Below, in pieces: positions 1 through 6,536 of a stretch of DNA of 9,736 bases (its first letter is position 1; every line of letters begins with the position of its first letter). The stretch comes from Rubrivirga sp. (lineage in GTDB: Bacteria > Bacteroidota > Rhodothermia > Rhodothermales > Rubricoccaceae). The notes under the pieces were generated by a model. It was not told the origin of the DNA. It saw only the letters and a list, made by a program, of their open reading frames with translations, and ran no database searches. The position numbers and the translations under genes are program-made. Where the stretch lies: positions 1 through 9,736 of the forward strand of contig JAAXJP010000112.1 of assembly GCA_012269805.1 (NCBI GenBank). Direction: 5' to 3'.

Positions 1-1
1 C

Positions 2-2446
2 CGCCGCGACCTCGGCTTCCCCGGGCCCCCCCGCGCGGTCGTCCCGCCCGCCGCCGACGACGTGGACGCCGCCGGCGCCGACGCGCTCGAACGGGTGGCC
101 CACCCGCCGTTCGTGGCCGTCCGCTCGTCGGCGGCCGACGAGGACGGGGCCGCTCACGCCTTCGCCGGAGCGCTCGACTCGTTCCTGTTCGTCCCGCCGG
201 GCCGCGTCGCCGAGCGCGTGCGCGACGTGCGCCAGTCGGGCGACGGCGAGCGCGTCCGGGCCTACCGCGCGGCCCGGGGGCTCGACGGGCCGGGCCGGCT
301 GCCGGCCGTCCTCGTCCAGACGGTCGTCGACGCCGACGTGTCGGGCGTGGCCTTCAGCGCCGACCCCGTGACCGGCGACACGGACACGGTCGTGATCTCG
401 GCCGCGTGGGGGCTCGGCTCCGCGGTCGTCGACGGCCGCGCCGAGGCCGAGACCCTCCGCCTCGGTCGCGACGGCGAGATCCTCGACCGGACGCCCGGCG
501 CGCAGACCGTCGCGGACCGGTTCGACGCCGAGGCGGGCGAGGGCGTCGCCGGGGGGCCCGTCGATGACTCCGGCCCGGTGCTCTCCGACGCCGACGCCCG
601 CCGCGTCGCGGATCTGACGCGGCGCGCGGCCAGCGCCTTCGGCGCTCCGCAGGACGTCGAGTGGGCCATCGCGGACGGCGAGTTGTGGATTCTCCAGTCG
701 CGCCCGATCACCACGCTCCCGACCCCGGCCGACGGGCGGATCCGGCTGTGGGACAACGCGAACATCGTCGAGAGCTACGCCGGCGTCACGACCCCGCTGA
801 CGTACTCGTTCGCGCGCCGCGCCTACGCCGCCGTCTACCGCGAGTTCTGCCGGATCCTGAAGGTGCCCGAGGCGCGCGTCGAGGCCGAAGCCGAGACGTT
901 CGAGCAGATGATCGGCCTCGTCCGCGGGCGGGTGTATTACAACCTCGGCTCGTGGTACCGCGTGCTGGCGCTGCTGCCCGGCTACCGGCTCAACGCCGGG
1001 CTGATGGAGGGGATGATGGGCGTCCGCGAGGGGATCCCCGACGCCCTCCGCCCCGAGCCGCCGTCGACCGGCCGGGTCGCCGACGCGCTCGCGCTCGGGC
1101 GGACCGTGATCGGCCTCGTCGTCGCCCACGTTCGGTTGCCGCGGATGCGCCGCGCGTTCTACCGACGCGTCGACAACGCGCTCCGCGAGCACGGCGCCGA
1201 GACCGACGGCCTCGGCCTCGACGCGCTGGCCGAGGCCTACGCCGCGCTCGACCGGACGCTCCTCCGAAAATGGGACGCGCCGCTCGTGAACGACTTTTTC
1301 GCCATGATCTGGTTCGGGCTGACCCAGCGCGCGGCCGAGCGGTGGCTCGACGCCGGCGTCCTCGGCGGGCTGCTGGCCGGCGACGGCGACGTGATCTCGG
1401 CCGAGCCCGCCCGCCGCGTCGAGGCGTTGGCGCGCGCCTCGGCCGACGACCTGGGCTGGGTCGAGACGCTCCTCCACGGCGATCGCGAGGCGGTCGAGGC
1501 GGGGCTTGCCGAGCGCCCCGGCCTCTCGGCGGCCGTCACGGACTACGTGACGCGGTTCGGCGACCGCTGTCTCGAAGAGCTCAAGCTTGAGAGCCCGACG
1601 CTCGCCGACGACCCGACGCCGCTGTTCCGTTCCGTCGGCGCCCGCGCGGGGCGGATCGCCGACGGCGACGCCCGCGAGCCCGGCGCCGATGCGGACCGCC
1701 TGCGGGAGGAGGCGGAGGCGCGGGCTGGCGAAGCGCTCCGCGGCCACCCGGTCCGCCGGCGCGTCTTCCAGGTCCTGCTCCGTCACGCCCGTGCCCGCGT
1801 CCGCGACCGCGAGAACCTCCGCTTCGAGCGGACGCGTGTGTTCGGCCGCGCCCGCCGCCTCGTCCTCGCCATGGGCGAGCGGCTCGCCGAGGCCGGCCGC
1901 CTCGACGACGCCCGCGACGTCTTCTGGTTGGAGATCGAGGAGCTGCTGGGCCTCGTCCGCGGGACGGCGACGACGCGCGACGTGCGGGGCCTGGTGGCCG
2001 TCCGGCGGGCCGAGTTCGAGGGCTTCCGCGACGGCCCCGCGCTGCCGGACCGGTTCACGACGCGCGGTCCGGTCGCCACGGCCGAGCTAACGGCCGATGT
2101 GCCCGCTGTTGTCGAGGCGGAGGGCGACGTGCGGACGGGCCTCGGGTGCTGCGCGGGCGTGGGCGAGGGAACGGCTCGCGTCGTCCGCGACCCGCGGGGC
2201 GTCGAGCTGGCGCCGGGGACGATCCTCGTCGCCGAGCGGACCGACCCGGGGTGGGTGCTGCTGTTCCCGGCGTGCGCCGGGCTCGTGGTCGAGCGGGGGA
2301 GCCTCTTGTCGCACTCGGCGATCGTCGCGCGCGAGCTGGGGATCCCGGCCGCCGTCGCCGTCCCGGGCGCGACCGGTTGGCTGCGGGACGGCGACCGCGT
2401 CCGCCTCGACGGATCGACGGGCCGAGTCGAGCGGATCCATGAGTGA
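2..2446 (+). CDS. PEP-synthase/rifampicin-phosphotransferase-like dikinase (5' partial)
   Basis: This is probably a cytoplasmic enzyme that splits ATP, carries a phosphate on a swivelling histidine and passes it to an acceptor. The frame is open to the window edge and reads sensibly before the first GTG at 62, so the true start lies upstream; perhaps a few tens of residues are missing. Counting from the GTG at 62, residues 1-220 resemble the PPDK N-terminal ATP-grasp domain (VRSSAADEDG at 20-29, SGVAFSADPVTGD at 94-106, DVEWA and LQSRPIT at 198-217). Residues about 226-680 form a long helical middle domain (NIVESYAGVTTPLTYSF near 234) like that of rifampicin phosphotransferases. Residues 690-790 are the PEP-utiliser mobile domain, with the likely catalytic His751 in GSLLSHSAIVARELGIP. 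The C-terminal TIM barrel of true PEP synthase and pyruvate phosphate dikinase is absent, so the acceptor is unlikely to be pyruvate. The lipid-type neighbours suggest a metabolic hydroxyl acceptor rather than rifampicin; that is inference. Confidence 0.85.
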   Translation, partial: RRDLGFPGPPRAVVPPAADDVDAAGADALERVAHPPFVAVRSSAADEDGAAHAFAGALDSFLFVPPGRVAERVRDVRQSGDGERVRAYRAARGLDGPGRLPAVLVQTVVDADVSGVAFSADPVTGDTDTVVISAAWGLGSAVVDGRAEAETLRLGRDGEILDRTPGAQTVADRFDAEAGEGVAGGPVDDSGPVLSDADARRVADLTRRAASAFGAPQDVEWAIADGELWILQSRPITTLPTPADGRIRLWDNANIVESYAGVTTPLTYSFARRAYAAVYREFCRILKVPEARVEAEAETFEQMIGLVRGRVYYNLGSWYRVLALLPGYRLNAGLMEGMMGVREGIPDALRPEPPSTGRVADALALGRTVIGLVVAHVRLPRMRRAFYRRVDNALREHGAETDGLGLDALAEAYAALDRTLLRKWDAPLVNDFFAMIWFGLTQRAAERWLDAGVLGGLLAGDGDVISAEPARRVEALARASADDLGWVETLLHGDREAVEAGLAERPGLSAAVTDYVTRFGDRCLEELKLESPTLADDPTPLFRSVGARAGRIADGDAREPGADADRLREEAEARAGEALRGHPVRRRVFQVLLRHARARVRDRENLRFERTRVFGRARRLVLAMGERLAEAGRLDDARDVFWLEIEELLGLVRGTATTRDVRGLVAVRRAEFEGFRDGPALPDRFTTRGPVATAELTADVPAVVEAEGDVRTGLGCCAGVGEGTARVVRDPRGVELAPGTILVAERTDPGWVLLFPACAGLVVERGSLLSHSAIVARELGIPAAVAVPGATGWLRDGDRVRLDGSTGRVERIHE

Positions 2447-3065
2447 CGCCGGCCTCACCGAGCACCTGCGGGACGCGATCCGCCTCAACCGCGCGCGCCG
2501 CGCCGGCTACCGGCGCCGCGGCGGCCTCCGGGCGGACCTCCTCTCGCGGGCCCTCGTCGCCGCGGAGCGGGCGCTGCTCCCCGCCGCGTGGCTCCTCGAT
2601 CGCGAGGCGCGGCGCCATCCGGTCCCGATCCTTCGCGCCGAGCTGGTCCCGATGTCCGAGGCGCCGCCCGCCGGCACCTTCCGGCCCGGCGCGGCCGCGC
2701 CGGATACGGCTCCTGTCCGCGTGTCGATGAGCACGCTCGTCCACATCGCGTGGTCCGACAGTCTCGAGACGGCCGGCGTCGCGCTGGCGGCGCGGATCGA
2801 CCACGAGCGGGCGCGATCGACAGCGACCGGGCGGCTCCGCCCGCTCACGGTCCACTTGCTCGAGTCGGCCCGGCTGTCGGCGGCGCGGGGCGCCCGCTAC
2901 GCCCGACAGACCGGCGGCGGGACGCGTGGGCTGAGCCGGCGGATCGTGCTCGGCCACCTCGCCCTCGTCCCGTTCGCCCGGCTTCTCGACCGGCTCGCGG
3001 CGCCGGTCCACGCCCGCGGCGTCGGCCTGTTCGTCGACGACGTCCCGCCGATCCCGGAGCCATGA
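2439..3065 (+). CDS. uncharacterised 208-aa protein inside the operon
   Basis: I do not recognise a family. The ATG at 2439 lies inside the last codons of the dikinase gene (8-base overlap), and the stop overlaps the next ATG as ATGA, so the frame is bracketed by translational coupling; this decides the start, although the open frame runs further upstream. The product is arginine- and alanine-rich. Residues 1-60 look helical and basic and include an amphipathic stretch (SRALVAAERALLPAAWLLD, 36-54). Residues 61-100 have a proline-rich, strand-like character. Residues 100-155 look helical again (VHIAWSDSLETAGVALAARI, then LTVHLLESARLSAARGARYA). Residues 168-195 are moderately hydrophobic (RIVLGHLALVPFARLLDRL), but not clearly a membrane span. 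No Cys pair, P-loop or recognisable catalytic motif is visible. A role as partner or accessory subunit of the neighbouring enzymes, possibly at the membrane surface, is a guess from position only. Confidence 0.75.
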   Translation: MSDAGLTEHLRDAIRLNRARRAGYRRRGGLRADLLSRALVAAERALLPAAWLLDREARRHPVPILRAELVPMSEAPPAGTFRPGAAAPDTAPVRVSMSTLVHIAWSDSLETAGVALAARIDHERARSTATGRLRPLTVHLLESARLSAARGARYARQTGGGTRGLSRRIVLGHLALVPFARLLDRLAAPVHARGVGLFVDDVPPIPEP

Positions 3066-4129
3066 CCGACGCCACGATCCGCTACGCGCAGGTGTGGGAG
3101 GACGCCGACGTGCTCGCCGAGGCGCTGGCGGTCGGCCCCGGCGACCGCGTGCTGTCGATCTGCTCGGCGGGCGACAACGCGCTCGCGCTCCTCGCCGACG
3201 ACCCGGCGGCGGTCGTCGCCGTCGACCTCAACCCGGCGCAGATCGCGTGCCTCGCCCTCCGCGTCGCGGCGTTCCGGACGCTGGAGCACGGCGAGATTCT
3301 CGAACTCGTCGGCTCGCGCGACAGTAGCCGGCGAGCGGATCTCTACCGGCGCTGCCGCCCGGCGCTCGACGGCGACGCCCGCCGGGTCTGGGACGCGCGG
3401 CCGGACGTGATCGCCGCCGGCGTCGGGACGGGCGGGACGTTCGAGCGCTTTTTCCAATTGTTCCGACGGCGCATTCTCCCGTTCGCGCACTCGCGGAGAC
3501 GCGTCGGCCAGCTTGTCGACGGCGCGGAGCGTGCCGAGACGCGTCGGGCCTGGTACGACGCGGAGTGGGACACCCTGCGGTGGCGGCTCCTCTTCCGCGT
3601 CGCCACATCGCGCGCCGTTCTCGGGCGGGCGCGGTACCCGACGGCCTTTTCGCAGGTCGAGGGGAGCGCGGCCGACCGACTGCTGGCTCGCGTCCGCGAG
3701 GCCGTCACGGCGACCGACCCGGCCCTGAACCCGTACCTCCGGTGGGTCCTGACCGGGACGCACGACGACGCGCTGCCACGCTACCTTCGCGCCGAGCACT
3801 TCGAGGCGATCCGCGGCCGGCTCGACCGTCTCTCGTGGCGCCTCGCCCCGCTCGACTACGCCCTCGCCGAGGCCGACGCGCCGTTCACCCAGTTCAACCT
3901 GTCGGACGTGTTCGAGTACTTGCCCCCGGATCAGGCCGACGCCCTCTTCGCCCGGGTCGCCGAGGCGGGCGCACCTGGGGCGCGCCTCGCCCACTGGAGC
4001 GTCCTCGCCGACCGCCGGCCGGGCCCCCAGCTCGACGGCCTGGTCCGCCTCGACGCGCTGGCGGACCGGCTCCACGCCACCGACAAGGCCCCGTTCTACA
4101 CGGCGTTCCACGTCCACGAGGTCCGGTGA
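3062..4129 (+). CDS. DUF3419 / BtaA-like 3-amino-3-carboxypropyl transferase
   Basis: A 355-residue protein of the DUF3419 family. Its founder, BtaA, moves the 3-amino-3-carboxypropyl group of S-adenosylmethionine onto diacylglycerol, the first step of betaine-lipid synthesis. Family features are visible in order: the N-terminal YAQVWED (8-14), an AdoMet-binding first motif (DRVLSICSAGDNAL, 28-41), an acidic second motif (VVAVDLNPAQ, 51-60), the central GVGTGGTFERFF (120-131), the C-terminal FNLSDVFEYL (278-287) and a final FYTAFHVHEV (345-354). The ATG overlaps the upstream stop as ATGA, and the stop overlaps the next GTG as GTGA, so translation is likely coupled on both sides. No BtaB-type N-methyltransferase, which would convert the homoserine lipid to the betaine, is seen in the window. 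The acceptor could therefore be diacylglycerol or another lipid alcohol such as the substrate of the adjacent polyprenol-type kinase. The family call is secure; the acceptor is unknown. Confidence 0.88.
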   Translation: MTDATIRYAQVWEDADVLAEALAVGPGDRVLSICSAGDNALALLADDPAAVVAVDLNPAQIACLALRVAAFRTLEHGEILELVGSRDSSRRADLYRRCRPALDGDARRVWDARPDVIAAGVGTGGTFERFFQLFRRRILPFAHSRRRVGQLVDGAERAETRRAWYDAEWDTLRWRLLFRVATSRAVLGRARYPTAFSQVEGSAADRLLARVREAVTATDPALNPYLRWVLTGTHDDALPRYLRAEHFEAIRGRLDRLSWRLAPLDYALAEADAPFTQFNLSDVFEYLPPDQADALFARVAEAGAPGARLAHWSVLADRRPGPQLDGLVRLDALADRLHATDKAPFYTAFHVHEVR

Positions 4130-5559
4130 GCGACCCGACCCCGGCCGTGCTGCCCGCGTGGGGGGCGATCCTGGCGGTGATGGGCGCGCTCGGGCTCGCG
4201 CTCGTCTCGCTGCGGCAGGCCCAGCTCCGGCGGAAGCTGTCGCCCGAGGGCGCGCGGAAGGGGCTCCACGTGGCCATGAGCGCCGTGATGCTCGCGCTCC
4301 CGTGGCTGTTCGACGCGGCGTGGCCGGTGGTCCTGCTGGCCGGGCTCGCGGTCGGGGCGATGCTGGCCGTCCGGTTCGTGCCCGTGCTCCGCGACGGCGT
4401 GGGCGGCGTGATCCACGAGGTCGGGCGCCAGTCGGTCGGCGACGTGTGCTTCCCGGTCGCCGTCTGCGCGCTGTACCTCCTCACGGCCGACTCGCCGGTC
4501 CTCTACGCCATCGCGATCCTGATGCTCGGGCTGGCCGACCCCGCGGCGGCGCTGGCGGGGGCGCGGCACGGGCTCTCACCGTACGCGACGGTCGACGGGA
4601 AGAAGAGCCTTGAGGGCTCGGTCGCGTTCGCGTTCGTGGCGTTCCTCTGCGTCCACGTCCCGCTCCTCCTGTTCACGCCCGTCGGCCGCGCGGAGGCGCT
4701 GTGGATCTCGGCCATCGTGGCCGTGCTGGCGACGATCGTCGAGGCCGTGTCGTGGGGCGGGCTCGACAACCTGTTCGTCCCGCTCGGGACGTACGCCGTG
4801 CTCGTCCGCCTCCTGACGTTCCCGGCGACGCTGCTCGCCGGCCACTTCGTGGTGCTCCTCCTCTTGGTCGGCGTCGCGGCCGTGCTCCGGCGCGAGACGA
4901 CGGTCGGCGGGGCCGGCGTGTTCGGGGCGGCCCTCATCGGGTACCTCGTGTGGGCGCTCGGCGGGACGGCGTGGCTCATCCCGCCCGCGCTCGTGTACCT
5001 CCTCTACGCCCGCGTCTGGCCCGCGGCCCGCGAGGCCGACGGGCTCCCGCACGACCCGGAGCGGCGGCCGCACACGGCGCACAACGTGTTCAGCGTGTCG
5101 TCGGTCGGCGTCCTGTGGCTGATCGCGGCGAGCGCGCTCGACCTCGACCTGCTGTTCCCGTACGCGCTCGCCTGGGGCGCGACGTTCGCCTTTCTCGGGG
5201 TCGACCGGATGATGGTCGCGCGGCCCCTCTGGACGGCCCGCCAGCTCGCGTGGCGCGCGGCGTGGCGGGCGACGCTCGTGGCCGTCGGGCCCGTGCTCCT
5301 CGTCCTGTGGCTCCGGGTCGGGGCGGACCTCGTTGCGGGCACGGCCCCGGGCGGGACGATGGCGCCGCTCCGCCCGCTGCTCCTCACCGGGGCGTACGTC
5401 GCGCTGGCGCTCGTCGTGACGGCGGCGGCGGCGCTCATCCTCGTGCGCTGGAAGGGGCCCATCGACCGCGACTCGACTGAGTTCGAGGGCCGCGTCTACC
5501 GCGCGAGCATCGTCGGCCCGCTGAGCGCACTCGGCCTCCTCGCCTTTCTCGTCCCATGA
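4126..5559 (+). CDS. membrane polyprenol/phytol kinase (SEC59/VTE5-like) fused to a second hydrophobic domain
   Basis: A 477-residue integral membrane protein. The GTG at 4126 is chosen because it gives a GTGA overlap with the upstream stop and begins just before the first hydrophobic segment; the open frame further upstream is a shadow. Residues 1-235 match the SEC59/VTE5-type CTP-dependent lipid-alcohol kinases: RKGLHV (44-49), ADPAAALAGARHG (137-149), DGKKSLEGS (157-165) and GGLDNLFVPL (211-220), set among about six or seven hydrophobic spans. Residues 236-477 add roughly six more spans. The segment TTVGGAGVFGAALIGYLVWA followed by LGG (258-280) resembles the start of DUF92 (the phytyl-phosphate kinase VTE6 family), but the usual ADT/SELG signature is not evident, so this second assignment is weak. 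The likely reaction is phosphorylation of a prenol or other long-chain alcohol in the membrane. A cytidylyltransferase-like role, such as phosphatidate activation, is the main alternative. Confidence 0.82.
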   Translation: MSDPTPAVLPAWGAILAVMGALGLALVSLRQAQLRRKLSPEGARKGLHVAMSAVMLALPWLFDAAWPVVLLAGLAVGAMLAVRFVPVLRDGVGGVIHEVGRQSVGDVCFPVAVCALYLLTADSPVLYAIAILMLGLADPAAALAGARHGLSPYATVDGKKSLEGSVAFAFVAFLCVHVPLLLFTPVGRAEALWISAIVAVLATIVEAVSWGGLDNLFVPLGTYAVLVRLLTFPATLLAGHFVVLLLLVGVAAVLRRETTVGGAGVFGAALIGYLVWALGGTAWLIPPALVYLLYARVWPAAREADGLPHDPERRPHTAHNVFSVSSVGVLWLIAASALDLDLLFPYALAWGATFAFLGVDRMMVARPLWTARQLAWRAAWRATLVAVGPVLLVLWLRVGADLVAGTAPGGTMAPLRPLLLTGAYVALALVVTAAAALILVRWKGPIDRDSTEFEGRVYRASIVGPLSALGLLAFLVP

Positions 5560-6536
5560 CCGACGGCGTCCACGCCCTCGCCGACCTCGACGGCGCGACC
5601 GTCCCGGCGGCCTCCACGCTGTCTCGGCCCGATGACGCGCTGGGCCTCGTCCGCGACGGCGCCATCGTTGCGTCGTGCGCGCTGTGGTGGCGCCAGCCGC
5701 TCCACGTCGGCGGCGAGACCGCCTACATCGGGAGGATCGGGCACGTCGACTGGGCGACCGAGGCGGACGGGGCCGCGCTGCTGGCGGCGGCGCTCGACCG
5801 GCTGAGGGCGGAGGGCGTAGACCGGGTCGTCGGCCCGCTCGACGGGTCGACGTGGTTCGGCTATCGCGTCGTGACGGACCCGGCGCCGGACGGGGGCGAG
5901 CCGGCGCTGCCGTTCGCGCTCGAGCCGTGGCCGCCGGCGGTCGTCGGCAGCGCGTTCGAGGCCGCCGGGTTCGGGCCGGTCGACCACTACCTCTCGTCGC
6001 GCGTCGACGCGCTCCCGGACGAGTCCGCCCGCCTCGGCGCCGAGATGGAGGAACTGGCGGACGGCCTCCTCACGATCCGCGCGTTCCAGATCGACGTGGC
6101 CGAGGCCGAGCTGCGGGCGCTCCACCCGCTCCTTCTCGAGGCGTTCGCCGAGAACCCCTACTACGCGCCGCTCGACGTCGACCGCTTTCTGGCGCTCTAC
6201 CAGCCGCTCCTCGCGCAGGTGGATCCCGACCTCGTGCTGGTTGCGGAGCAGGAGGGCTGGCCCGTCGGCGTCGTTCTGGCGGTGCCGGACGCCGCGCAGG
6301 CCGCGCGAGGCGAGGCCGTCGACACGGTGGTCGTGAAGACGCTCGCGGTCGCGCCCGAGACGCGCGGGCGGGGGCTCGGCGGGGCGCTCGTTCGCGCTGT
6401 GCAGGAGGCCGCGCGCGCCAAGGGGTACCGCTCGGCCATCCACGCGCTGATGCACGCCGAGAACGACTCGGTCAAGATCAGCCGGCACCTCGGGCGGCCG
6501 ATCCGTCGCTACGCCCTCCTCGGGCGGTCGCTGTGA
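5556..6536 (+). CDS. two-lobed GNAT-family N-acyltransferase
   Basis: A 326-residue protein whose ATG overlaps the kinase stop as ATGA and whose stop overlaps the next GTG. The C-terminal half (about 172-326) is a GNAT fold with a clear acyl-CoA-binding motif A: TLAVAPETRGRGLGGALV (262-279), followed by the helix and the ENDSVKISRHLGRPIRRYAL segment (302-321). The N-terminal half (about 15-150) looks like a second, degenerate GNAT lobe: YIGRIGHVDW (57-66), VVGPLDGSTWFGYRVV (91-106) and AFEAAGF (133-139) follow the order seen in YghO-like double-GNAT proteins, but no R/Q-x-x-G-x-G/A loop is visible there. The enzyme probably transfers an acyl or acetyl group to an amine. In this operon the amino group left by the aminocarboxypropyl transferase would be a natural acceptor, but that is inference. 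Family call firm, substrate unknown. Confidence 0.85.
   Translation: MTDGVHALADLDGATVPAASTLSRPDDALGLVRDGAIVASCALWWRQPLHVGGETAYIGRIGHVDWATEADGAALLAAALDRLRAEGVDRVVGPLDGSTWFGYRVVTDPAPDGGEPALPFALEPWPPAVVGSAFEAAGFGPVDHYLSSRVDALPDESARLGAEMEELADGLLTIRAFQIDVAEAELRALHPLLLEAFAENPYYAPLDVDRFLALYQPLLAQVDPDLVLVAEQEGWPVGVVLAVPDAAQAARGEAVDTVVVKTLAVAPETRGRGLGGALVRAVQEAARAKGYRSAIHALMHAENDSVKISRHLGRPIRRYALLGRSL

Noticed and set aside
2..2446. Calling the first gene PEP synthase (ppsA) or pyruvate phosphate dikinase (ppdK)
   Set aside because: The phosphohistidine domain is at the very C-terminus and no PEP/pyruvate TIM barrel follows, so the acceptor chemistry of those enzymes is not supported.
2588..3061. Upstream extension of the BtaA-like frame (would make a 513-residue protein)
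   Set aside because: The added part is Arg/Pro-rich shadow sequence; the family match begins right at the ATG at 3062.
2897..4117. Minus-strand open frame of 406 codons opposite the BtaA-like gene
   Set aside because: Composition is arginine- and valine-rich with no domain, and it lies against a well-supported DUF3419 gene; judged a GC shadow.
3565..4125. Upstream extension of the kinase frame (would make a 664-residue protein)
   Set aside because: The first 187 residues are a frame-shifted shadow of the BtaA-like gene; the hydrophobic protein starts at the GTG at 4126.
5675..6532. Long upstream extension of the ligase frame (would make an 801-residue protein)
   Set aside because: The extension translates to an Arg/Gly/Ala-rich shadow of the GNAT gene. 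The GTG at 6533, overlapping the GNAT stop, gives the normal N-terminus of an adenylating enzyme.
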